64,000 nt of DNA. Origin: Oscillospiraceae bacterium. Lineage in GTDB: Bacteria > Bacillota > Clostridia > Oscillospirales > Ruminococcaceae. The first letter of the stretch is position 1, and every line of letters begins with the position of its first letter. This document shows, piece after piece, positions 17,901 to 24,471 of this stretch. The stretch is from contig JAAWDH010000041.1 in assembly GCA_022793675.1 (NCBI GenBank), positions 1-64,000 of the forward strand, in the 5' to 3' direction. A program made the translations under genes and the position numbers. Under the pieces are notes generated by a model. It was not told the origin of the DNA and made no database searches. It saw only the letters and a program-made list of their open reading frames with translations.

Positions 17901-18161
17901 CGTCCGCTGCTCCCGCAGCTCCCTGGCTTCAGCGTTGCGGGACTTTTTCTCCCCCATCACCGCCTCTATCTCCGGCAACAGCGCCAGCTCCGCCATAGCG
18001 GCGGCTTTCTGCTCGTTGCTTTGGGGATTGTTGACGGTTTCCTCGGCGCGCTTTTTCCACTCCGCCGCCGCTGCGCGGAAGGCCGCCTTGAATCTGGTTT
18101 CATTGGGCTCGACAGGGTCAAAGGGCAGCCCCAGCAGCTCGAAAAAGTTTTTGCGCTCCAA
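14973..18161 (-). CDS. J-like domain, zinc-ribbon and FN3-repeat scaffold protein
   Basis: The 1,062-residue protein starts at a TTG codon eight bases after GGAGGAG. Residues 1-75 have a J-domain-like layout (FFELLGL helix, RFKAAFRAAAAEWKKR helix II, then a third helix) but the HPD loop reads NNP. A helical region follows (~80-330), then a double zinc ribbon (CxxC pairs near 335/338, 355/358, 366/369, 380/382), TPR-like helices (~395-500), and at least two FN3-like beta domains (~530-740) with more beta domains to the end. No signal peptide is present, so it should be cytoplasmic. The position next to Hsp70 and GrpE-like genes suggests a substrate-recruiting co-chaperone. This role is an inference. 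Confidence 0.75.
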   Translation of the reverse strand: MERKNFFELLGLPFDPVEPNETRFKAAFRAAAAEWKKRAEETVNNPQSNEQKAAAMAELALLPEIEAVMGEKKSRNAEARELREQRTAQLEQLLDIMMVDETGSPEVTSAQIRSVHLKLGLSIESVEKSYKKKGFTVQEKAKRLNLNEFFLLRTTLANLDQWFDILRSARFEKENDVQYVKRNYPWHSKVTNLYELAFYLKGDSGLTIEDYRKKRTADLCSIMEAQASQFTANLSGYGHVIGDLLHSACAQVFNSEANRRKYDRSLELEKLGSFFSLLKTAPEDFKKDRFFAESCVTTIQKYFPDYDLALALYNQEAGLLGDPYEPVEALIHVTCGGCKAPAQFRTRKEAVAARCSACGAALYTECPSCRNKVPASAERCSCGFLISEMQFFDEYVKLAQFALEEMDLVEARKQLANAKSAYPGHPSLQTLEEQIKAASERYQKPLDELQALMAGGMYERAQEAIAKISASLPKLRLDSQIKEVSAKLAEARRLMPAPSVPDNEAADRCVGILRVVRDFSPAIERLGSIQPKPAKNPAASVKETPKLVCTLTWGASGESGITYKVVRKKGGIPKQYADGEVLAADLNALEYQDSSLSPGVSYGYAVFACRYGVYSEPAGCEVISYSELDPAFFQAAADNGLCRFSWALPSNCVGVRVLRKTGGFPGETPGDGAVVAVEKAQTGFNDSQVQNGVQYCYRLQCIYPYGSGFRYSRGTTVALSPAEPLQALRQVSLKMEGRTAVVHWDGSGRGNQAVTIWELPGGDAQSLVGRALTVADLKATLGSGKVLAMAKAASGICQFVIPANSSVNFAVVVAGDARCMVSAVLQASSIEPCEIDRGASRIENGRLIIRLRQLSQHLERIYYIASVKTDAKPPWATVNDAKRCLLYSLTAAEYRRDGAIVMESVPQEDLYISVIGQFRMPDGGIVYSDVSRMRLSNRPKSQIGYSFSWGSSFFGKPKAKDFVLAVCCHAPETPEIKLVYRTDGHIPMRLQDPKNVVLATIPESDSGFSAYPRDTYTLRLPDSVWAEVGSGANLRLLISDNDLAEFEIRCADVGAAKVPNLP

Positions 18162-18314
18162 CGTACTCTCTCCTCCAAACCGATTATTGCTTGCTGTTTT
18201 CAAATTCCAGGCGGGACGCCGCAGGCCAGTCGGCCCAGCGATTGTCGGCGAATATGGATACAACGCCTGCCTGAAGGGTTATCTATTGACCATCCCCCTG
18301 CAATAAGCGCCGTT

Positions 18315-18779
18315 TCAGCCGCCGCCCAGCTGCTTGACAAACACATCCATCTTATTTTTCGCCTTACACCCCAGGGCCTTGCGGTAACCGCGCGCCTCAT
18401 AAAATCCGCCGGCGGTATCGGCGGTCAGGATAGCCGTATAGAGGCCGCTTTCAAGAAAATGCTTTTCGGCCAGCCCAAGCAGCGCCGACCCATGCCCCAT
18501 CCCCCGATACTCCTCCGCCACCCAGAACTCGCGGATAAACCCGCAGGCCCCTTCAAAAAACCAACTGGTAAAGGCGATGGGCTTAAACTGGATAAAACCG
18601 ATTACCGGCCCGCCCGCCGCGGCGCGGACAAAGGCCTGGTTCCCGCCTTCGCCGTCCATCTCGGCAAACAGCCCGTCCCAGTCCTTGACCTGGAGCTGAA
18701 GCTCGGAAAAATACTGTTTAAAAGCTTGCTGGAACCGGCTGTCCCGGAAATCAGAAACCAGCGTATCATGATAGCCCAT
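18315..18779 (-). CDS. GNAT-family N-acetyltransferase within the chaperone/GTPase cassette
   Basis: The 154-residue GNAT has motif A as FWVAEEYRGMGHGSALLGLA and motif B GLYTAILTADTAGGFYEARGY. The ATG at 18779 follows a poly-G Shine-Dalgarno; a TTG one codon earlier is equally possible. It lies between the Hsp70 gene and the J-like gene on the same strand. Its inclusion may be functional (protein acetylation) or accidental; a 153-base gap separates it from the next gene. Confidence 0.82.
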   Translation of the reverse strand: MGYHDTLVSDFRDSRFQQAFKQYFSELQLQVKDWDGLFAEMDGEGGNQAFVRAAAGGPVIGFIQFKPIAFTSWFFEGACGFIREFWVAEEYRGMGHGSALLGLAEKHFLESGLYTAILTADTAGGFYEARGYRKALGCKAKNKMDVFVKQLGGG

Positions 18780-18856
18780 CAAATATTCCCCCCCTTAAAG
18801 GGGCGGCAGGCGCGCCTTCTAAAGGCAAGACGCATCCTGCCGCGCCGCTTGTCCGC

Positions 18857-20509
18857 TTATTCAGCAGAGACGCTGATCTCGTTGACCGCGCTGTTTTCCT
18901 TATCGACATCCGAACCCATGCGGATGGTGATTTCGACAGCTTCATTGCTGTTGACATTCAGCGCCTTGACCAGGATGCCGCTGGCGTCCAGCACAAAAGT
19001 AACCTCAATGGGAGAGCCTTTTGACATCCCTTCAGGCAGCAGCATTTCCAGCTCGCCCAGCTTCTTCACCTTATCCGCCGGATCGGTGGGCTGCTCTTCG
19101 TCCTGGTTATTGACGCAAGGGGGGACGTGCTGGCCAATGTTCATGCTCTCGAACACCCGCAGGACGATCCGTTCCTGGTTGTCGGCAACGGTGTAATAGG
19201 TCTCGGTCACGCTGACCGGCATGATATCCCCCATCTTAATCAGGTTGTCAATGACGTACTCGCCGCTGCTCATGACGCCGGGGCCAAAGGAACGGGGGGC
19301 CTGGTCCTCGACATAGTCGCCGATGTCGGTGGGGCCGGCGGCCTTTTTGGGCTTTGCAGGGCTGTTGAAGGGGATGCCGTCCCCGCCGCCGGACGCAGGC
19401 GCGCTCCCCGATTCGGGTTCAGCGTTATATTCATCCACCAGCATACTGGCGTAGATGGCAGCGCCCTTGGCCACGGCGCGGTCGGGGTCCTCCAGCTGCA
19501 CCTTGCCGGGAAAGCGGGCCTCGACAGCGCTGCGGATCATCGGCATAAAGGTGGAACCGCCCACCAGCAGCACGGTGTCAATCTCGATATTGCCGGCCTT
19601 GCCCAGCACATCCTCGACATAGGTCATCGTCTGGGCCACCTTATCGGCAGTCAGGGCCTCAAATTCCTCGCGGGTGATGGTCACGGTGGTCATCGCGCCG
19701 TTGACGCTGACTTTGACTTTGGCGGACTCGGCGTTGGTCAGCTTTTTCTTGGCCGTCTCCACCCGGCTGCGGATGGCCTGGCGGGTTTCGGGGTCAATTT
19801 CATCAGGGGTCAGGGCGTTCTCGTCGCAGCAGGCCTGCAGGATATGGTCAAAGAGCTTGTCGTCCCAGTCCTTGCCGCCCAGAAGGTCGTTGCCGCCGGT
19901 GGCAACGACGCTTACCCGCTGCACTTCGTTGCCCTCGCTGTTGAGCACCATCGACATTTTGACGATAGTCACGTCGAAGGTGCCGCCGCCCAGGTCGTAG
20001 ACAAGGATGGTCTTCTCCTCCTGGAATTGGCGGGCGCAGTAGCTTAAAGCCGCCGCGGTCGGCTCGTTGATCAGATTCAAGACGTTCATCCCCGCAAGCT
20101 CGCCGGCCTGCCGGGTGGCATTGCGCTCCTCAAGGCCAAAATAGGCCGGGCAGGTAATAACCACATTGTCCACTGTGCCCCCCTGCTCCTCCACCATCTG
20201 CTTGAGGCGCTTGAGGATCAGGGCGCTGATTTCCACCGGGGTATAGGTCTTGCCGTCAAACTCATAGACTTGGCCGTCCGCTTTGCCGATTTCCCGCTTG
20301 ACGAACTGGACGACCCGGTCGCCGTCGGTCTCGACCATATCTTTGGCGCTGTTGCCGACGATGACGTTGTCGGCGCTCTCAAAGAAAACGGCGGAAGCCA
20401 GGGTGTCGCTGGCATCGGTTTGGTTGCGGATGACTTCGGGGTTGCCGTTGCGGTCAAGGGCCGCGATGCAGGAATAGGTGGTGCCAAGATCAATGCCGTA
20501 AGTGCTCAT
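18857..20509 (-). CDS. DnaK-like Hsp70 chaperone lacking the alpha-helical lid
   Basis: The 550-residue protein has a full Hsp70 ATPase: phosphate-1 DLGTTYS (7-13), KREIG near 71, INEPTAAAL (147-155), phosphate-2 DLGGGTFD (172-179) and the adenosine motif GGSTFMP (317-323). A low-complexity Gly/Ser/Pro/Ala linker (~365-400) replaces the usual short hydrophobic linker. A beta-sandwich-like substrate domain (~410-540) ends without the helical lid or EEVD-like tail, and is ~60-80 residues shorter than housekeeping DnaK. It is followed by the GNAT gene and preceded by a GrpE-like gene. No CIRCE element is present. It is probably a specialised Hsp70. Confidence 0.92.
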   Translation of the reverse strand: MSTYGIDLGTTYSCIAALDRNGNPEVIRNQTDASDTLASAVFFESADNVIVGNSAKDMVETDGDRVVQFVKREIGKADGQVYEFDGKTYTPVEISALILKRLKQMVEEQGGTVDNVVITCPAYFGLEERNATRQAGELAGMNVLNLINEPTAAALSYCARQFQEEKTILVYDLGGGTFDVTIVKMSMVLNSEGNEVQRVSVVATGGNDLLGGKDWDDKLFDHILQACCDENALTPDEIDPETRQAIRSRVETAKKKLTNAESAKVKVSVNGAMTTVTITREEFEALTADKVAQTMTYVEDVLGKAGNIEIDTVLLVGGSTFMPMIRSAVEARFPGKVQLEDPDRAVAKGAAIYASMLVDEYNAEPESGSAPASGGGDGIPFNSPAKPKKAAGPTDIGDYVEDQAPRSFGPGVMSSGEYVIDNLIKMGDIMPVSVTETYYTVADNQERIVLRVFESMNIGQHVPPCVNNQDEEQPTDPADKVKKLGELEMLLPEGMSKGSPIEVTFVLDASGILVKALNVNSNEAVEITIRMGSDVDKENSAVNEISVSAE

Positions 20510-20553
20510 AATGATTTCCTCCTGAAAAATAAGTTAGGGTGATAGCCAAAAAA

Positions 20554-21792
20554 TCAAAGGGCCTGCGGGGCAGCCGCCCCATCCGCGGTATCTGCCGGCG
20601 CTTGTCCGGCCGGCGCTTCCTCCGAAACGGGGGGTTCCGCCGGCTCGGGGCTGGGCGCTGCCTCGGGGGCAGCGCCCGGGTCATAGATGTAAACGTCCAC
20701 CAGCTCCTGGTAAAGGACAACCCGCCCGCGGATGACGCCGGGCTTGCGGCTGGCGGCAATGGTGTTATGCTTTTCTTTGTCGGCAGTGGGGATTTTGCCG
20801 ATAATTTTGCAAAGGCGCGGCTGGCGCGCCGAGCCCGCCTCGCTGCAGACCTTCTCTGCGCCGTAATCCAAAAGGAGATCTTCCAGCTGCTCAAAAAGCG
20901 CTGCCAGGTTTTTCCGCGCCCGCTCGGGCAGCTCCTCGTTTAACAGCGTCTGGTAGTCGGAGTAGACCGCCGCGATCTCCTTGAGGATGGGGTCAAATTT
21001 CTCCCCGCTCTGTTCCGCCCGCAGGGTGTCCAGGTCATGCTGCATCCCCTGGCGCACCTGCACCCTGAAATTGGCGTTCTCCCGCAGGTCTTGGGCCAAC
21101 TGGCGGTCGTTGCGGTCCTGCTTTTCAGCGATACCGGCAACCAGCTGCTCCAGCCCCGCAAGCCGCTCGGCAAGGCTGCTGTCAGACTTGGAAGCCGCCA
21201 TAGCCGAAAGCTGCCGGCTAAGGCCTACCAGCCTATCCTGGACGCCGCCGTTGGGCTTTGCCAGCGCCGCCAGCTGCCGCTCGACAGCGGCAAGGCTGTC
21301 CTGCAGCACCGCCCCGTTGACCCCGGAAGCCTCAACCCTAGCCGCCAGCATCGAAAGCTGGCCCTCAATCCGCATCAAGGCCTCAGCCACATCAGAAGGG
21401 GCCGGCGCGTACACCGGCTGGGCGGCGTAGCCCTGCGGGGGATAGGCCGCTGCTTGGGGTATCTGAGACATATAGCTGTACCCGCCGGCAGGCATCGTAT
21501 AATTTTCATAGCCGGCCTGGGCCGGGATGCGATACCCTGGGCCGCCGGCGTTCGGGCCCCCCTGAGGAACCCTGCCCGCAGCAGGAGGCGGGGCGGGATA
21601 GCTTTCCTGGAAGCCGCCCTCCGCCTGGTGAAAAACCGGCGGCTGCGGCTCTGCGGGCTGGGCATCCACGGAAGGCGGCTGGAAAGGCTTTGCTTCCGGC
21701 ATCCCGGCAGCCTCGGCGGGAGCGGGGGCCGGCTCTTCGGGCGGCAGCGGACTGCCAGTCGCTTCTGAGCGCAGTTTCTTGTCTAATGCCAT
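20554..21792 (-). CDS. GrpE-like nucleotide-exchange protein with Pro/Ala-rich and coiled-coil N-terminus
   Basis: The 412-residue protein has a low-complexity Pro/Ala/Glu/Tyr N-terminus (1-130), a long helical coiled-coil region (~135-245), and a C-terminal GrpE-type four-helix plus beta-wing head: YQTLLNEELPERARKNLA, LFEQLEDLLLDYGAE, then KIPTADKEKHNTIAAS and VIRGRVVLYQELVDVYIYDP. The last part mirrors the HEAV..V..Y...R..P.V.V pattern of GrpE. A Pro/Ala/Glu tail follows. It is encoded next to the Hsp70 gene and its Shine-Dalgarno lies inside the end of the upstream GTPase gene. It should recycle ADP from the neighbouring Hsp70. Confidence 0.8.
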   Translation of the reverse strand: MALDKKLRSEATGSPLPPEEPAPAPAEAAGMPEAKPFQPPSVDAQPAEPQPPVFHQAEGGFQESYPAPPPAAGRVPQGGPNAGGPGYRIPAQAGYENYTMPAGGYSYMSQIPQAAAYPPQGYAAQPVYAPAPSDVAEALMRIEGQLSMLAARVEASGVNGAVLQDSLAAVERQLAALAKPNGGVQDRLVGLSRQLSAMAASKSDSSLAERLAGLEQLVAGIAEKQDRNDRQLAQDLRENANFRVQVRQGMQHDLDTLRAEQSGEKFDPILKEIAAVYSDYQTLLNEELPERARKNLAALFEQLEDLLLDYGAEKVCSEAGSARQPRLCKIIGKIPTADKEKHNTIAASRKPGVIRGRVVLYQELVDVYIYDPGAAPEAAPSPEPAEPPVSEEAPAGQAPADTADGAAAPQAL

Positions 21793-21794
21793 TT

Positions 21795-23531
21795 CTAATT
21801 CTCCTTTACTGACTTCCCGGCGGCCGGCAGGGGCGCGCCTTCTGAAGCCTTAAAATTCCCCTCAAGGCCATCCCCTTCCAGCGGCGGGAAGCTTTGCGTG
21901 TCCATTTCTTCTTTAAGTACCCCGGCGAGGGCCTTATCCGCCAACGGCAGGATCCACTCCACTGGGTCGGCGACCCCCCATGGCTCGTAGGCCGAACCGT
22001 CTGGAGAATGCCCCATGGCGCTGACCGGGAAGTAATGCAGGTTGGGGAATTGGGCCTCAAGATTGTCGACTGCCGCCGAAAGGCCGATATCAATCAAAAA
22101 CTGGCGGCACTCGCCGTCCCTTGCCTGCTCAAGGGTTTGGTACAGCTCCGGGTTCTGCTGGAAGGCGCGCCGGATTTTTGCCGGGCCGACAGCCTGTTTG
22201 ACTTCGGGGACGTCGGCCTTGGCAATCAGCACCGAAACCGGGATGCTGCAGCGGACGTTGGTCTTGGCATGGCCGGTGCGGATCAGGTAGTTGATGAAAT
22301 TTTCAGCGACATTTTCAACCGCCATATCGCTGAAACCGTCGACGCCGCCCCTGTCCATACGGGCCTGGCGCAGCCTGCCGCTGCTGAAGGGGTCGAGCAG
22401 AAAGAGGATTCCGTCGCAGTAATGGAACTGTTCCTGCTGGATCTCGTGGTCGGCAGTAAAGCCGTCGAACATCTCGCCGGCGATATCGTAAATGGAAAAC
22501 TGCCGGCGCACCCCGGCCTTGCTGTCAATCAGCACCGGATACATCTGGGAATTGAGCTGGGCGGTAGCGGGGCAGTCCCCGCCCTGATACCACTGGGCAA
22601 GCTCGTCAAAATAGGGCTTATACTCCTCTGTAATGGCATAAGGCACCCCCATCCGGTCAAGCTTTTCAAAGTATTGGTGGAAAAAGGCCGATAGATAGAC
22701 CGTTTTCCCCGCTTTGCTGCCGCCTACCAACTGGAAGACGATGGGCCGCGCCCCAGAATCTACAAGCGGGGTGACGCAGAGCGGGCAAAGGCTGTTAAGC
22801 TTTGAGCGTCCATTGAAGAAAGTTGACGGCAGCTTATAGCCGCAGCTGCATTTGTGCCGCCATACCCCGTAAGGTCCCGGCACCAACCGCTTATGTACCG
22901 CAAAACATTGAGGGCACTGAAAATAGGGCACCAGAAAGCGCTTATGGCAGTTGGGACAGTCCGAACGGATTTTATTTTTGATTAGGTAAATTCGGTCAAT
23001 CAGCCAGACAACCATGAAAATGATATAGAAAAGCACCATAAACGCCGTCGTAATGGAACCATGCACCAGCCCCAGCACCACGCACAGCGCCGTGCCGATT
23101 ACATAAATGCTGATACAGGCGGTGAGCTTGAAGGCAAAAGCCGCCAGCCCCCGCAAAAGCCCCCAAAAGCCGTCCGTCGTGCCGCGGATCACGTCCCCGA
23201 ATTCCCAAAGCTTCTTCCCCGACGCAATGTTCAAAGAAAAAGCCTCTATGATGGTCAGCGCCAGCTGCACATACCCCGGCCCGAAAAAGTAACTGCGCTT
23301 GGCCGGTTCGTCGCCGGCCCTCCATGCCCAACTCCTAAAATTCATCTCCCGCACAATAGCCAAGACATAGTTTTTCAGTGCAAAGGCCAGCCCAGTCAGC
23401 ACGGCGATAGCCGCCACAATCGGCAGCACATACACAGCGAACAGGCTGAGTACCGCCAGCATCAAAATGACTGCGATTAAAATAATGACAAACTCAAACA
23501 TCTTTATGACCCGCACTTGACCAGAGGGCAA
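21795..23531 (-). CDS. Membrane-anchored zinc-ribbon GTPase (double-GTPase type)
   Basis: The 578-residue protein is headed by about four membrane segments (~12-48, 85-105, 125-155, 162-185). Rubredoxin-like zinc ribbons follow (CPNC, CPQC, KCSC, CPLC, Cys 192-252), then a GTPase domain with Walker A GGSKAGKT (270-277), G3-like YDIAGEMFDG and G4-like IAKAD. The zinc-ribbon-then-GTPase order matches the soluble GTPase at 13.8 kb, which indicates homology. The start is a TTG at 23531 after AAAGGGA, or an ATG at 23501 with a poorer site. It is the first gene of the seven-gene operon and would hold the system at the membrane. Confidence 0.8.
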   Translation of the reverse strand: MPSGQVRVIKMFEFVIILIAVILMLAVLSLFAVYVLPIVAAIAVLTGLAFALKNYVLAIVREMNFRSWAWRAGDEPAKRSYFFGPGYVQLALTIIEAFSLNIASGKKLWEFGDVIRGTTDGFWGLLRGLAAFAFKLTACISIYVIGTALCVVLGLVHGSITTAFMVLFYIIFMVVWLIDRIYLIKNKIRSDCPNCHKRFLVPYFQCPQCFAVHKRLVPGPYGVWRHKCSCGYKLPSTFFNGRSKLNSLCPLCVTPLVDSGARPIVFQLVGGSKAGKTVYLSAFFHQYFEKLDRMGVPYAITEEYKPYFDELAQWYQGGDCPATAQLNSQMYPVLIDSKAGVRRQFSIYDIAGEMFDGFTADHEIQQEQFHYCDGILFLLDPFSSGRLRQARMDRGGVDGFSDMAVENVAENFINYLIRTGHAKTNVRCSIPVSVLIAKADVPEVKQAVGPAKIRRAFQQNPELYQTLEQARDGECRQFLIDIGLSAAVDNLEAQFPNLHYFPVSAMGHSPDGSAYEPWGVADPVEWILPLADKALAGVLKEEMDTQSFPPLEGDGLEGNFKASEGAPLPAAGKSVKEN

Positions 23532-23560
23532 GCGTTCCCTTTCCCAGGTAATACTTATTT

Positions 23561-23589
23561 ATTTTACCATGATTTTTTACAGAAAACAA
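23561..23589 (-). promoter_or_regulatory. Promoter of the chaperone/GTPase operon
   Basis: On the minus strand TTGTTT (23584-23589) and TAAAAT (23561-23566) are 17 bases apart, about 30 bases before the first gene. No CIRCE or CtsR-like box was seen. Confidence 0.5.
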
Positions 23590-23659
23590 GGGATTTGCCG
23601 AGGTTTTTAAAAGAAAAAGCAGTCAAAAATGGAAAAACCAATCAGCGTGAACGAAAATA

Positions 23660-23690
23660 AAGCCCCCGCAGCCCAAAAGCCGCGGGGGAT
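23660..23690 (-). terminator. Terminator separating the small zinc-ribbon gene from the GTPase operon
   Basis: CCCCCGC (23663-23669) pairs with GCGGGGG (23682-23688). On the minus strand the stem is followed by CTTTATTTTC. Confidence 0.65.
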
Positions 23691-23706
23691 AGGAAAATTA
23701 TGGGAA

Positions 23707-23790
23707 TTATTCGTCCTTCTTGGGCATCATACTTCGGTAAGGAACTTCGACCCTCGCTGCCAAATACCGTGTCAACAACTGTACCAAGAC
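23707..23790 (-). other. Possible remnant of a gene 3' end
   Basis: The 150 bases between the small zinc-ribbon gene and its terminator read as protein-like in two frames (AARVEVPYRSMMPKKDE then stop; and FIGLGTVVDTVFGSEG), interrupted by a TAG. The fragment has no start codon. It may be the tail of a decayed gene. Nothing else is recognised from 23591 to 23840. Confidence 0.25.
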
Positions 23791-23840
23791 CTATAAACAT
23801 TGATTGAGCATCAAAATTCACACTAGGGCCGCCATAATAG

Positions 23841-24044
23841 CTAATTGAAAAGTAAAACTGCCAGAAAAAAGAAAATTATCACAGCGTATACAATACATAT
23901 CCCGACAAATTTATTAGTTTGCTCTTTAAGATGGAGCGTTTCTAGGCAAAGCCTTTGTTCAGACGTCATTTTCTTTTCCTGACAACCAGAACACTTCCGT
24001 TGAAAATCTTCATTCATTTCCCCGCAATTTTTACACTTCCACAT
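23841..24044 (-). CDS. Small zinc-ribbon membrane protein
   Basis: The 67-residue protein starts MWKCKNCGEMNEDFQRKC: four cysteines in CxxC..CxxC spacing form a RanBP2/zinc-ribbon-like knuckle, then a polar helix, then one transmembrane segment (~46-65) at the C-terminus. The start is set by GGAAGG ten bases upstream and by the zinc knuckle beginning there. A near-consensus promoter lies just upstream, divergent from the ribbon-helix-helix gene. It echoes the zinc-ribbon-plus-membrane theme of the neighbouring GTPase operon, but a functional link is speculative. Confidence 0.7.
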   Translation of the reverse strand: MWKCKNCGEMNEDFQRKCSGCQEKKMTSEQRLCLETLHLKEQTNKFVGICIVYAVIIFFFLAVLLFN

Positions 24045-24099
24045 ATTGAACACGCCTTCCTTTCCCGGCTTTTCGCCTTTTTTCGGCCCGGTTAACCAT

Positions 24100-24168
24100 A
24101 GTATAGCATATTGTAGTGTATTTGTCAACCTGTGTAGTCTATTTAAACTACAAAAATGTAGCTACAAT
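24100..24168. promoter_or_regulatory. Divergent promoter with repeated GTAGT half-sites
   Basis: The minus-strand promoter is near-perfect: TTGACA (24123-24128), 17 bases, TATACT (24100-24105). For the plus gene TACAAT (24163-24168) is a likely -10. Between them lie several copies of GTAGT/ACTAC, including a TGTAGCTACA palindrome at 24157-24166 and a GTAGT...ACTAC pair. These are candidate operator half-sites for the ribbon-helix-helix protein encoded next to them. Confidence 0.6.
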
Positions 24169-24186
24169 AATTACGAGGTGATATTT

Positions 24187-24384
24187 ATGGAAAAGAAATT
24201 CATTGTCAACCCGAAAAAATCCCCTTACGGCAAGACTACCGTGGTTTCGGCGCGGTTGCCTGACCGCCTTGTCCGCCAGCTGGACAAGGTCGCGCAGACA
24301 ACCGGGCGCACCCGTAATGAGCTGCTGGTCATGTGCGTGGAATTTTCGCTGGAAAACCTGGAAATAGGCGAGCAGGAAGAGTGA
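24187..24384 (+). CDS. Ribbon-helix-helix (CopG/Arc-like) DNA-binding protein
   Basis: The 65-residue protein has the RHH core: strand TTVVSARLP, helix RLVRQLDKVAQTTG, and helix RNELLVMCVEFSLENL. The ATG at 24187 follows GAGGTGAT; an upstream open frame has no ribosome binding site. It is a single small regulator without an obvious toxin partner, so it is likely an autoregulated repressor of the divergent zinc-ribbon gene. Confidence 0.8.
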   Translation: MEKKFIVNPKKSPYGKTTVVSARLPDRLVRQLDKVAQTTGRTRNELLVMCVEFSLENLEIGEQEE

Positions 24385-24391
24385 AATTTTC

Positions 24392-24460
24392 GAGACAGCC
24401 GTTAGAAAATGTGCTATAATAGACTCAACAAAAGGAAAGGGCCTGCTTTGCAGGCAGGTA
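24392..24460 (+). promoter_or_regulatory. Promoter and leader hairpin of the glycosidase gene
   Basis: GAGACA (24392-24397), 17 bases, TATAAT (24415-24420). The leader carries a short hairpin GCCTGC-TTT-GCAGGC (24441-24455). There is no clear Shine-Dalgarno in the 16 bases before the start at 24472. Confidence 0.5.
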
Positions 24461-24471
24461 CAAGCCGCTTT

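Noticed and set aside
18780-18856. GGCAGGCGCGCCTTCT-like motif also near 21830 and 46995
   Set aside because: The shared GGCGCGCC core is short, one copy lies within coding sequence, and the flanks do not align; probably chance in GC-rich DNA.
17814-19196. 460-codon plus-strand frame opposite the J-like, GNAT and Hsp70 genes
   Set aside because: It spans three real genes on the other strand and its translation is typical reverse-complement coding noise.
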